The translations under genes and the position numbers were made by a program. 64,000 bases of DNA, taken from contig JAPTOF010000005.1 of the NCBI GenBank assembly GCA_028554755.1, positions 15,846,001 to 15,910,000 of the forward strand. Direction: 5' to 3'. The DNA is from Cordia subcordata. Taxonomy: Eukaryota; Streptophyta; Magnoliopsida; Boraginales; Cordiaceae. Below, one piece after another: positions 13,297-23,966 of this stretch (its first letter is position 1; every line of letters begins with the position of its first letter). Under the pieces are notes generated by a model. The model saw only the letters and a program-made list of their open reading frames with translations. It did no database searches and was not told where the DNA came from.

Positions 13297-16200
13297 TTAG
13301 TAGGTGTAGCCTTTAACAAACATCCCTTTCTTAGCTTCCTCGCTTTCGCCTTCAGCAGAGTATCTCCCAAGCTGAGCCAAGGAGTTGGCCTTCGCACGTA
13401 CTAAAAGTGCCTTCTGTGCAGCTTCCACATTCTCAGCACGTCCTTGCCATGTCTTGAGCACAGTGTTCTGCAACGCGCGTGCATAAGAGAAGGAGACATG
13501 CCATGGGTTTGGACTTTGGTTCATGGCGTTGAGGTTAAGTGTTGCCTCCACTTCAGATTGTCCTCCCGACAAGAACTAACAAACAAGAAGACATCATCTT
13601 CAATAATACTCATATTAAGAATAGTTGTATACACATTGATAAAAGAAAAGGTAAAGGAGGGTTAGCAGTCAGATGGGAGAAGATGAAAAATGGCATTTGT
13701 TTGAGGTATGATAGACCTAGATACTTTAATACTTGCAAGAAACAAAATTCATTTGTTTTACCATAGTTCCATTACTCCCAGTTTTCCCTTCCCTTTTGTG
13801 GCATTTTCCATTCAACGCCAAAGATAAAATATAATACACCCAGTATTTTAGCTTCTTCCCTTTATCACGTTTCACAGTGTGAACATGATGTAGCAACCTT
13901 ATTGAACAAGTAATATCTGAATAGCCAACATTCTGATCTTTAAAGGGGCCTACAGATAACAGGGTTTTCATCATTCAGAATACGCTAGGGGTCAAGTTGA
14001 TATTAACTATAGTATAATTAAACATCCTTTAAGTAGTATTTCAGTTTGCCAGATCTGCTAGATAGAGTCAAGAATTCAACATCATCATCTTTTCCTAACC
14101 ATGAAATTATGAAGACATCTTAGAAACAAGGGCAACCCTTTATAGATGACTTCTCTACTTTCCCCAAACCCAAGTACTAGATATACCATTCTTCCATCAA
14201 CTTGCCAATCAAGTTATTGGACATGCAAACTACAAAAGGTTTATTTGACTCTGTTTTGCAAACAAACGTGGCAGGAAATAAGTCATAAAATAAGGGTCCA
14301 ACATCTGTACCATGATTCCTGGAACTGCGGGAGGCACTCTCCTTTTCAGCATGGTGAGAGTGTACTTGGCAACGGTCTCTGGGGAAGCCTTCTCCTTGTG
14401 CTCAGCCCCTGGAGTTACCATGCTAGGCTTAAGTAGAATTCCTTCAAATGTCACATTGTTCTCTGCTAAGTAATAGAAGACCTCTGCCCAAACCTGCTCT
14501 GCCACCTCAAGGGTCCTATCAATTGAGTGGTCCCCATCAAGAAGAATCTCAGGTTCCACAATAGGCACGAGACCATTATCCTGCCCATGGACACGGGTAA
14601 GGATTTAATAACCCCAGTACCGAATGACAGTCTCTTTCCCTTTTCTGGTGTCATACAGTGTCAATTGTAAATATTTGAGAGGATTGGTATACATGCTCTT
14701 AAAATACCTGAGAAATAGCGGCATAATGTGCAAGACCCCAAGCTGCCTCCTTTACAGCCAATGCAGATGGTCCACAAGGAATGCTAACAACTGTTCTCCT
14801 GAAATTTTCATGAAAGGAATGAGAACTGTAAGAGAACTCTCTGTTTTGAGAGGGGCACAAGCCAAAAGTCCCATTATCATGGGACCATTCATTTTAGAAT
14901 ATAAATAGAGAACATAGAAGAATAGCTTACCACTTAGCAAAACGGGCACCTTGCTTGTAGTATTCAGCAGATCTAGAAGCTAGTCCATCCAACCCTTGGC
15001 ACCAAGATTCATTGTTAGATCCTGGCAAGGGAGACAAACCCTGCAAACAGGACAAAACTTGGCAATCAGATCAGTGAAAAGCATAACTACTAAGAAATAT
15101 GGTACTCTGCTCAACAATTTAATACTACCTGATTCTCCAATTAGCATACCTTGTCAACTTTGATACCAGGCACAATGTTCCCATCACGCAAGCAGTCGAC
15201 AAACTTCTTTCCATCCGTGGTTGATTGGTAAAGTGTCTCTTCAAAAAGAATAGCACCAGAGATATATTCACCCAAGCCAGGGGTGGTCAACAAAAGTTGT
15301 CTATAGGCCTGCCTATTGGCCTCTGTGTTGTCCAAACCGATTGACGCCAGCCTCTTTCCACAGGTCGCATTTGATTCATCAATAGCAAGGATACCCCGGC
15401 CTGGAGATGCAATGGTTTTCTGTTCCAACAAGGACCGAAACAAGCAAGTAAGAAAACTCCTAACTTACGAATATAAACTATAAAGCAAGAATAAAAAACA
15501 CCTAATGAGTTCTTATCTCTGTCATCACAAACTATTAAGACACTCAAACTAACCAATTAAACGACTTGCATGTATAGCCAAAACGCAAAGTGTTAGAGCC
15601 TGTTTGGCTCTGCTTATTTTGGGCCTTACAAGCCCCGACATGCTAGGATGTTTGGCTTTGCTTATTTGGCTTATAAGCACCAAATAGTGAAAAGTATGTG
15701 AGAAGGTGACGGTGCTTATAAGCACCAAATACGCAAATTACATGCTGAAATCGAAATTCCACAATGAAGTTAAAAGAATACAACAAAGAGTAGACTTAAT
15801 TTCTTAACAAGCATACAAGAATTGCTAAAAAAAAAAAAAACCTTTTTCGTTATAAATTAGTAAAACAAATCATAATATTTTTCCTAAAGTTGATTGTTTT
15901 CCACTTGAGCTTCAATAGCACGTAACTTTCTTGAGAGTACATAACTAAAATGAACAAATTAAATTGAATTAATTACATAGAAAAAGTTTAAAAAATAAAA
16001 GAAAACAAATAATCACAAAATTAATTATGACCAATCCAATATCTTTTACATTTTAGCATAATTAACACCAATCGTTGCCAACAGAAAAAATAATAACAAT
16101 TCACATAAAACAGAACGATGACCATTGAGCCCGCAGATCATACACAAATCCATGAAGCAAAATTTAGTTCAACAAAAATTATAAATAAAAAAACAGTTGC

Positions 16201-16455
16201 ATGCATATCAAAAAGGAAAAAAAAAAACAATTTGTCTTGTTAAAGATTTTAAAAATCAAATAAAAAATCGTCAAAAAAGGCGAGTGTATATACAGCGGTT
16301 TTGACGAGCTCATCGGAGTAGGATCGGGCTCGGATGACGGAGACACGGCGAGAGGGCAAACGACAGGAAGATCCGGGCCGTTGATTGAAGGAGGAATGCT
16401 GGCAGATCCACGACGAGGATGATGCGTTCAGCTTCACGAGGCTAGAGCACGCCAT
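13297..16455 (-). CDS. FBA3: Plastid class I fructose-bisphosphate aldolase, FBA3 type, six exons
   Basis: Class I aldolase, cleaving fructose-1,6-bisphosphate (and sedoheptulose-1,7-bisphosphate in the Calvin cycle) into triose phosphates in the plastid stroma. Coding exons on the minus strand: 16455-16294, 15419-15150, 15040-14931, 14798-14708, 14580-14311 and 13575-13297. All introns are GT-AG and the phases join correctly (one Trp codon is split between exons 3 and 4), giving 393 residues, the normal plastid length. Residues 1 to about 43 are rich in Ser and Arg, a plastid transit peptide. Visible motifs are [20 protein letters not shown], the active-site [12 protein letters not shown] with the Schiff-base lysine, LSGGQSE, and the C-terminal KGYTY. 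Wording such as [14 protein letters not shown] resembles Arabidopsis FBA3 more than FBA1/2. The start is the first ATG before the transit peptide. No breaks are seen. Confidence 0.95.
15594..15730. mobile_element. Tourist-like MITE fragment in aldolase intron 1
   Basis: This contains the motifs gatgtttggctttgcttatt and gcttataagcaccaaata shared with the MITE at 2639-2758. Clean ends and a target duplication are not visible, so it is probably a rearranged or partly deleted copy. It lies wholly inside intron 1 (15,420-16,293), so it does not disturb the coding sequence. Confidence 0.5.
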
Positions 16456-16577
16456 CGGATTAATAGACTAATTTTGATTTATTAATAATAATAATATTAT
16501 TATTTTTGAGCAGGAAAAGCAGAAAAAAGAAAAAATGGTAGGTGAGATATATAAGGAGACGGTGGGGGCTTGTTTAG

Positions 16578-16585
16578 TTTATATA
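16578..16585 (-). promoter_or_regulatory. Candidate TATA box of the aldolase gene
   Basis: TATATAAA on the minus strand, about 125 bp upstream of the aldolase ATG, a plausible distance for a short 5' leader. A second TATA-like tract lies closer, at 16,547-16,554. Position and motif are the only evidence. Confidence 0.4.
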
Positions 16586-16699
16586 AATAGATGATGATAG
16601 ATAGCGAGGGCGGGTAGAGAGAGGTGAGTGAGGTGTTGGAGGGTGGTGTGTTTGGTTCGTTTCCTAGAGAAGTCCGCTGTTTGCAAATCAGATGCGGAG

Positions 16700-17560
16700 G
16701 TATCAAATCAATTTTGTCAAACAACTGTTGTCATGTGTTAAAAAGAGCTTTTTAGTGTTGTTTTCTACCAAGTTGCCTCTTGTTGAACTCTGTGTCCGCC
16801 TTGACCAAAAGTGGAAAGACCATAATATCCTTGCCACAGTAATTTTTTTTGGTCAAAAGGAAATATTTATATTCAACCGAAAGGAAAAGGCCTAGATAAT
16901 AAGGCCCAACAAAGACAAAAAAAAAAAAAAAAAAAAAAGCCCAAAACACATAGCAAAACCCAAACTCACCCATGAAAGCAGTAGTTGTCTTCTTCACCAA
17001 CCAAACATCTGCTACCTTCTTCACCAAAGCCTAAAAGCACAAGGTCTAAAAACCAGAAAAGAGAGAAAGATGACGAATGGTGAAAGTGGTGTCACTAGCC
17101 GGCGAGCTCTCTTGGGACCCATTGGCCGGAGCATAAGAGAGTCTAAACCCTAGAGGTTGTACCTCTCGACAAAAACCCTAGAGGGAGAGGGGGAAGATTT
17201 TTCAAAAATAAACAAGCTAAGACCGTTTCTATGGGTCTATAAAAACCATAGAAGTCCGTTTGCAGTTTGAATTGTAGGTTGTACCTCGACCATATGAAGT
17301 TAGCAATCTCTGTTAATCATGCACTGATAAACTTGTCATACACAACTTATCGTTACTTTGGGGCCTTTAATAAGTTTGTTAGCATTATATGCTTTGATGA
17401 CGATCAATTTAATGAATGTTTTGATGATGATTTGCTTTAGTGATTATTAAAATTGACTCATATGTTAAATTGCTAATATACTTGTTCTGAGTCTCTTTGA
17501 GAAGAAGATAGGTCCTTCAGCTCCATGGGAGGCTAAAAGTCACAAAAACTCACTCGTGTC
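16700..17560. other. Intergenic DNA, no supported gene
   Basis: Includes an A-run (16,917-16,938). The stretch 17,040-17,230 has a leader-like look (an ATG at 17,070 opens a short frame MTNGESGVTSRRALLGPIGR that soon stops). No continuing exon was found. Confidence 0.4.
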
Positions 17561-17563
17561 TAA

Positions 17564-18046
17564 GAGGGTGTTTGGATTGGCTTATCAAAAAATAACTTAG
17601 AGCACTTTTGGCTTTAAACGGCTTTTTTTTATTGTCGACTTTAAGTAGTTACGTGTTTGAATAAAAGTTGTAGTTATAAAAATAAGTATTTATATGTTTA
17701 ATTAAAATGGGTTGGAAAGTAAGTTCTATAATTAAAATAATTATTAAGGACATTAAAATAAAATTTAAAAAGTAAGTATAAGATTAAAGAGTAAAGATAT
17801 TTTAGTAATAAAAATAAAAATGTAAGGATAAGATAGTAAATGATTTAGTCAAACTTATTTTTTTTTCCAAGTGTTTAAAGCTATAAAAAGCAAAAGCAAA
17901 GGTTGGGAAGTTTTTTATTTTCTACTTAAAGCCACTTAAAAAAATATTTTTTTTAATTAAAACAAACACTTTCATTAGCTTACATTAGGTTTTAAATAGG
18001 TTTGACCAGAAAAAAAAAAAAAAAAAAAGCCAAACCAAACACTCTC
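17564..18046. mobile_element. Harbinger-like MITE, about 483 bp
   Basis: Terminal inverted repeats gagggtgtttggattggc and (reverse of right end) gagagtgtttggtttggc agree at 16 of 18 positions. The flanks are TAA on the left and GAA on the right, an imperfect 3-bp target site. There is no coding capacity. The end sequence fits PIF/Harbinger-type MITEs; an hAT origin is less likely because no 8-bp duplication is present. Confidence 0.55.
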
Positions 18047-18992
18047 GAAATCTTGGAATTCATATTTGAAGATCTATTGAAGATTTGAATTGAATAGGTG
18101 ACATAAGGAGGAAGACGGAAGATTTAAGGGTATGAGGAGGTAGAAAAATTTTGTGAGGCTGTCTCTTACATGTGATCCTTGCTTTGAGTCAAGTTATTAA
18201 TGTACGCATTAACTTATTTTTAAAATTTAATTACCATACTGGATACTTAAAGGATTTTCAAAAGATCGCCTTTTACTTGAAGTCTTGAATGTTTCTCAAA
18301 GGATTTTGCAAAACCCCTCTAACGGAAGAGGCATGTAGAGGCCGCATTAGCATAGAGGCCGCATTAGCATACCTTGACTAGTAGAGAGTAAGTGGATGGT
18401 GTTTGGTGCAAGGTAAGGTCGACTGCATGCGCTATAGGCTCACCCTCCAGAGAACTCAAGGTTCTCAAGAGAGTGTGGTTGTAGGTGACAACCACGACTG
18501 CCAGTGGCTTAGTTTTGAATCTATTAATACTTCCTGTTTATTTCTTTTTCTTTTTTTAATTCCTTGTCAATCATTTTACTTTGTCTAATTAATAAATATT
18601 ATTTGATTGATTTTATTATGATATTACAATTAATGTTTTTGTAATTCTTCGCACAAGCTTGCACACAGTTTTAATTTTCTGACATTTTCAACGAGGAACA
18701 CCTTACTTTCTCTGGATTTTTGCAATGTGATAGATCGCAGATCTTGTTACTGGTTGACGTTCAATTTGGAACTTAAAATGTCACCTTCACAGGAGTTGGA
18801 TTATTCACATGTTACATGGTGTATATATCTCATTTAAAAATCAAAACTCTGAATCTGAATTCAATACTCAAATCTAACCGATCTGATTTCCACCTTTAAC
18901 CACAACTAGGTATAGAATAAACTTACTATTATTTGCAGAAGGTAAGGGATTGAGTTTTCCTCATTTCTTACTTCGTAATATATTACACCTCT
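18047..18992. other. Intergenic DNA, no gene seen
   Basis: Contains a 17-bp direct repeat (agaggccgcattagcat, twice near 18,337-18,370). The open frame 18,403-18,588 has no recognisable domain. Confidence 0.45.
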
Positions 18993-19535
18993 TGTTACAA
19001 CATATAAAAAGTCTTACATGGAAAAATCTCAAGAATTAAGATCACCATATAAGGTTCTTGGTCACTTCTCATATTAACTAATTGATTTTATAAAAGAACC
19101 TAGTGATTCTTCACATGGTATTAGAGTTGGACTTTTGGTCTAGTTCTTGCGTTGTGCATATGTCCACGTGTGATCCATCAACCTCGTCTGTTGTATATAT
19201 CCATTCACATGGTGACCTATCTCTTTTGGTCTAGTTCTTGCACTGTGCATATGTCCACGTGTGATCCATCAACTTCGTCTGTTGTATATATCCATTCACA
19301 TGGTGACCTTTCCTTTCTGGGTCGTGGTGACTCATCAAACTATTTCAGGTCATACAACCATCCAAGTCCAAGTTCAGTCCAAGTCCAATTTTAGATCACA
19401 TGTGAGGAGGTGTTACAACATATAAAAAGTCCTACATAGAAAAATCTCAATAATTAAGATTATCATATAAGATTTTAGGCTACTCCTCATATTAATCAAT
19501 TGATTTTTATAAAGGGACATCAATAATTCTTCACA
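18993..19535 (+). mobile_element. Miniature LTR retrotransposon (TRIM), 543 bp
   Basis: Two direct long terminal repeats, 18,993-19,115 and 19,411-19,535, both begin TGTTACAACATATAAAAAGT and end TTCTTCACA, so they carry the TG...CA ends. Directly after the 5' repeat is tggtattagag (19,116-19,126), close to the primer-binding site for initiator methionine tRNA (TGGTATCAGAGC). The purine tract gtgaggagg lies just before the 3' repeat. The flanks (cctct and ccttc) resemble a 5-bp target duplication only roughly. The internal region is just 295 bp, has no coding capacity and includes a 91-bp tandem repeat. LTRs of about 125 bp around a tiny non-coding interior define a TRIM; movement would depend on proteins from an autonomous element. 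Confidence 0.8.
19133..19314 (+). repeat. 91-bp tandem duplication inside the TRIM
   Basis: Two adjacent copies (19,133-19,223 and 19,224-19,314), both starting ttttggtctagttcttgc and carrying gtccacgtgtgatccatcaa. They differ at only a few positions. The open frame over them is a by-product of the repeat. Confidence 0.9.
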
Positions 19536-19805
19536 CCTTCTATGCTTTATATATTGCTCAAGTCAAATTTTATGTTAACCAATTAATTTTTATAAAGGAA
19601 CATAAGTAATTCTTCACACCTTCTATGCTTTATATATTGCTTGAGTCAAATTTTATGTTGTAGCCATGCCTCTGTGCATTAAGACTGTCTTTGATAGTCT
19701 CCCCTATCTTGTTAAGTTTTGCCGAGATATAGGAAGGTTATTTCATTAAGACTCTCTGATAGTCTCCCTATCTTGTTAAGTTTTGCTGAGATATAGGAAG
19801 GTTAT
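19528..19805 (+). repeat. Tandem duplications next to the TRIM
   Basis: Two sets. The tail of the 3' LTR plus flank (motif acaccttctatgctttatat) is repeated at about 19,533 and 19,617. The second set is a unit of about 66 bp containing tatcttgttaagttttgc, repeated at about 19,680-19,745 and 19,746-19,805. Confidence 0.75.
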
Positions 19806-20059
19806 TATGGAGCCCAAGCTCCAATAGCTCCCTAAGTGCCTCCTTCCCGTGTAAGGAGTTCCAAAAGAAAGTTTTTTGCCAGCGAGATTTAACAAGTTCC
19901 AAAAGTCTCCCAATGCCTCTCTTCATCTACCAAATCATAAAAAAAAAAGTGACATTAACAAAAACAAAAAATGAGATGCCACGTGGTAATGGTGCCTTGC
20001 TGTGGTGCGATATAGTACTGGTGTTGGTGGCGGAGATGAAAATTACTTGTGTTGGTGGT

Positions 20060-20068
20060 GTGGTTTGG
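20060..20068. repeat. Target-site duplication of the Mutator-like element, left
   Basis: gtggtttgg, identical to 23,676-23,684 on the other side. A 9-bp duplication is the hallmark of Mutator-like elements. Confidence 0.9.
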
Positions 20069-20263
20069 GGGTTATTTTTATTTTTAACCTTATTTTTTAA
20101 TTTACTTCCAAAAATAACCCATTTTTGAGGGGAGTCGCAAAAGTAGAATTTTCGAACTTATGAAGCCCGATCACGAATGTTGAAAACTCGATATCGGACT
20201 TCGAAAGTTCGAAAATATATTCGAATTACGAAGCTTCGATATCGAACTTCATATTTTCTTGCT

Positions 20264-20420
20264 CGAACTTCAAAAGTTCGAAAGCATAACTTCGAACTTA
20301 TGAAGTTCGAAAATAGGGTACTAGGGTTTGCAGGATTTTCTTACTCGAACTTCAAAAGTTCGAAAGCATAACTTCGAACTTATGAAGTTCGAAAATAGGG
20401 TGCTAGGGTTTGCAGGATTC
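20264..20420 (+). repeat. Subterminal 82-bp tandem repeat with TTCGAA palindromes
   Basis: Two units start cgaacttcaaaagttcgaaa at 20,264 and 20,346, each followed by a TTCGAACTTATGAAGTTCGAA-type palindrome and tagggtttgcaggatt. Related palindromes appear inside the right end of the element. Confidence 0.85.
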
Positions 20421-20467
20421 CTTCTGTGACGATGTTGCGACTATGTGATGGATTCCTTCTGTGATGA

Positions 20468-22290
20468 ATGTGGGACGAGAGACGGATGGAGTTGGCCAAA
20501 CGCATGGTGTTCCCGAAAAAGGTTGATCTTATACGGGTTGTCCAACAAAACGTGATCAAACATAAACGAGAATACAAGGTGGTGAAATCGAATAAGTCTT
20601 TGTGGGACATACGTTACTACGAATCAAGCAATCCTAGGACACCATGCAAGTGGAAGGTTCGTGCAGTAAAAAAATGCACACACAAGATGTTCGAGATTAC
20701 GAGGTACCAAAGCATGCATATTTGCACGGGAGATAAATGTGGGCCAAACCATAGAAATCTAACATCTGGTCTGGTCAGCTACATGGTTAGGCATTTTGTT
20801 GCAGAGAAGCCTGATTTCGAGGTACGTCTTGTCCAAGCCCACGTAAAAAAGACTTTAAATGCTGATATAACGTACGGGAAAGCGTGGCGTGGTAGGAATA
20901 AGGCAATCCAACTAGTTTTTGGAGACTGGAACATGTCATACAAGATGCTGCCGCGCTTTTTTGCCGTCGTAATTGCAAAGAATCCGGGAACCATTGTCCA
21001 CTACAAGTTCGCCCAGGGTTCAACTGAAACAGAAAAAAAATTTCACTATGTTTTTTGGGCTTTTGGTCCGTGCATCATGGCATGGAGGTACTGTCGACCT
21101 GTACTCTCGTTGGACGGAACACATCTGCATGAGAAGTACAAAGGCCACCTGCTTGTTGCCTGAACGACATATGCCAACGACCATATATTACCGTTGGCAT
21201 TTGCCGTTGTCGATGGTGAGAGTACAAATAGTTGGAGGTGGTTCCTGGAGAAGGTAAGTCAGTGTTTTTTAAACGACATGTCAACAGTTTGTATTCTGTC
21301 TGATCGGCACGCAGGAATCGCGTCAGCCATCAATACAATAACATCCGACGGCCGACTTCAAGTGAAGCATCGCATTTGCTTGAGACATCTAAAAAGCAAT
21401 GTGATGAAAAGATGGCACAACCAATTCGCAAAAGACATGTGTTGGATAGCTGGAAAAGAAAGCCAGAAACTGAAGCAGATCGCCGCCATGGACATTATTC
21501 GTAATATCAACCCACGACCCACTGGACTTGGTACACGGGTGCACCAGATGTTAGCCGACCTCGGTCCAAAGTCATGGACATTGAGCCACGATGGAGGTTA
21601 TAGATGGGGAGTGCTGACAACAATAATGTTGAATGCTTCAATGGTGTGATTGTCGGAGCCAGGGGATTGCCCATTACAGCACTAGTAAATAACACTTTTT
21701 TAAAGCTAAAGGGATATTTCCACGATAGGTTGGCAAACACGATGCGCATGCGCAGAGATGGTCGTATTCTGACGGATCGAGCGAGAGAAAAATATGAAAA
21801 GTGGGAGACGTCTTCACACCGGATGCGATTGCATGCATTCAGACTAGATGAGTGGTACCAGGTCGGTGGAATGCCAGAACGATGGAACGATGTTCCCAAC
21901 GAACAAGAGGTAGATTGGGTGGGACGAACATGTACATGTGGCAAGTGGACAGCCTATCATATGCCATGCTTTCATGCCCAATATGTTGCCCGTTATAGGG
22001 GTGGAAACCCTTCAACCATGGTTGATCTTCATTATACGGTAGACTCATTCGAGGCAACATATAATATGACATTTCAACCCCTTGGACATGAATTTTACTA
22101 GCCTCCAGGACCCAGTTGGACGTTACTCCCAAATGCTTTACGAGTGCGCGACAGAAGACGTGGGCGGGAAAGAACTTGGCGTATACCAAACGAGATGGAC
22201 AATTCCGACCAAGTAGGCAAAAGAAAGTGTGGTTATTGCCGTAACCCTGGGCATATTACACCAAATTGCCCCCTAAGAATAGATACGTAG
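20468..22290 (+). pseudogene. MULE transposase, disrupted
   Basis: Encodes a MuDR-type transposase that would cut and insert the element in the nucleus. In order: an N-terminal plant MULE DNA-binding region (FPKKVDLIRVVQQNV, then CKWKVRAVKKC); the catalytic domain with the first Asp in SLDGTH (about 21,112), a second Asp in LSDRHAG (about 21,302) and the Glu in NNVECFNG (about 21,630); a SWIM zinc finger CTCGKWTAYHMPCFH (about 21,930-21,980); and a C-terminal CCHC zinc knuckle CGYCRNPGHITPNC (22,228-22,269). Breaks: a TGA at 21,161-21,163 within the same frame, a frameshift near 21,615-21,625 just before the Glu, and a TAG at 22,099-22,101 before the knuckle. A stop directly precedes the first ATG (20,468), so that start is likely correct or the N-terminus has been lost. 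It cannot give an intact enzyme. Confidence 0.9.
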
Positions 22291-22526
22291 CTTCGAATGG
22301 TTATCATGAAGTTGTAGCTTGTGATGCTAATTAGTCTTTTCCACTATGGTATGTAATGTTTTCAATAAAAGATATTGTCAAATCTTTCCATCTCAAAATA
22401 TTGTCAACATCAACATAATTTATATCGAGACATGATAATAAGTACGAAAAAACAATGAAAAATGAAAGTTCAATTACATAGAATTACTAAAATAAGTTTG
22501 AAATGTAAAATATCTATTCAATTACA

Positions 22527-23365
22527 TCAATACTGAGAGGGCGTGTAATAATCGGGCCTCCGACCCCTGCTGGTTCGGTATGGTAAAATGCGTGGCGGTG
22601 GATGCGGTGACTGTGTGCGTCTACGAGTACGATGCAGTAGATGGTCCTCCTCGAACACCAGCTCAGCAGTCTGATCATCTATCAGATAATCACTGGTAGA
22701 TAACGGCCCCTGCGGTGGCGTGTTCGAGGTGTTGGGCTCCTGATGTGACGGACCGCCATACTCAAACTGGCTAAACCTACTATGGTGTGGCGGCATGTAT
22801 GAAGTGCTGGGATCGACCCACGGACCGCCGTACTCGAACTGGCTAGACCTACCAGGTTGCGGCGGCGTGTACGAAGTGCTGGGCTCCTGAGTGGTATGAT
22901 GATGATGGCTCCGCTGTCCCGACCGATGTAAAGTTTGTGGAGGCGGTTGCGGAAGTTGGACGTCATACATGGCTATCGTGTCGTCCAACAGGTGCTCATG
23001 CTGGGTCTGTTGAAGTACGGCCTGGCCTCTAATGTGCAGGACCTGCAGATGACTCACCATATAATTAAGAGTAGCCGCATCTACTCGTAAGTCTCCCGCC
23101 TCGTACTGCCGTATAATACTCCCACTGTGGTTAACCACATGCTGAGCGTATACCGCCTAAAGAAAAATTTCATAAATTTTAATAGGTATTGCATCAATGC
23201 GTACTAAATTCGAATTTATTGGAAAACATTCATATTGCACTAACCAGACTGTTCTCATCGTGGGCCGACGCAACGTAGCCGTCGTCTGTATGACTAGTCC
23301 GAGGGTGTCTAGCATGTAGTATGGTTATCCCTCGGTACCATCTCATATACCAACGTTCGAACTTC
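22527..23365 (-). pseudogene. C-terminal part of a plant mobile domain (PMD/MAIN-like) protein carried in the MULE
   Basis: Two exon-like segments on the minus strand. The first (about 23,365-23,245) reads WYMRWYRGITILHA and continues to HDENSL, a close match in style to the conserved WY.xWY region at the end of the PMD in MAIN and PP7-long-form-like proteins. It joins in frame, through a GT-AG intron (23,244-23,157), to a second exon (23,156-22,527) starting AVYAQHVVNHSG. That exon continues as a Pro/Gln/His/Ser-rich tail with three approximate repeats around SQFEYGG, and ends at TGA (22,529-22,527). The PMD core is missing: the frame runs straight into the terminal-repeat palindromes. PMD genes are known to travel with MULEs, so this may be a decayed second gene of the element or a captured host fragment. 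Repeat assignment is by eye. Confidence 0.6.
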
Positions 23366-23675
23366 AGAAGTTCGACTATGTATTTCGAATTTCGACTTCG
23401 AGTTTCGAGATTCTGCTTTAATACCCTGTGTGTACATCCACTCAGTCAAACTTCAGAAGTTCGAGTCCGAGTTTCTGAATTTCGAATTCTTAGTTGGACT
23501 TTAGAAGTTCGATATCTCATATTATAATTTCCTTTTTTTTTACCCTTCACATAGTCGAACTTTGTAACTTCTTTTTCGAACTTCATAAGTTCGAAAAGTC
23601 TACTTTTGCTACTCCCCTCAAAACTAGGTTATTTTGGAAGTAAATTAAAAAATAAGGTTAAAAATAAAATAACCC

Positions 23676-23684
23676 GTGGTTTGG
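23676..23684. repeat. Target-site duplication of the Mutator-like element, right
   Basis: gtggtttgg, identical to 20,060-20,068. Confidence 0.9.
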
Positions 23685-23966
23685 TGGGGTGGAAGTGGCA
23701 GTGGGGGAAAGGGTGAGATATTTACTAGTCTACGACGGTTGTTGAGATAAAAATAATTCTAAAAATTTAAAATAAACATTTTCTTAATATTATCTTCAAG
23801 AATTTTTCAAAAAAGATAAATCAAATTATGAGTATTAAAAAGAAGTAAAGAAATAATAAAAGTAAAATTAAATAAAACGTGAAAAAGTAAGGAGGTTGCT
23901 AGGGAGCTCTTGGAGAAAAAAAAAAAAGAAATTGTTGAGTAAAACTAATATAAGCTAAGGCCCTTA

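Larger units (their letters stand above)
20069..23675. mobile_element. Mutator-like element (MULE), 3.6 kb, with transposase and PMD fragment
   Basis: A complete element bounded by inverted repeats of roughly 80 bp (left from gggttatttttatttttaac; right end aaaataaaataaccc) and a perfect 9-bp target duplication. Inside each end lies a block of palindromes built from TTCGAACTT...AAGTTCGAA (20,150-20,420 and 23,340-23,600), probably subterminal binding repeats. The left block contains an 82-bp tandem duplication (20,264 and 20,346). Two genes point toward each other: a decayed transposase on the plus strand and a PMD-protein fragment on the minus strand. The perfect target duplication suggests fairly recent insertion, but the transposase is broken, so this copy must have moved with help or decayed afterwards. 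Confidence 0.9.

Noticed and set aside
14146..14436. Plus-strand and alternative-frame open frames across the aldolase exons (also 13,444-13,766, 14,466-14,949, 15,287-15,556)
   Set aside because: They are antisense or other-frame shadows of the well-supported aldolase exons and introns.
16752..17027. Minus-strand 91-codon frame with a Phe run
   Set aside because: The Phe run comes from an A homopolymer at 16,917-16,938; no domain or splice support.
20150..20420. CRISPR-like array of short repeats
   Set aside because: The repeats are palindromic subterminal motifs of a MULE in plant nuclear DNA, without regular unique spacers.
21507..21944. Minus-strand 145-codon frame inside the MULE
   Set aside because: Antisense to the transposase catalytic region, which has recognisable motifs on the plus strand.
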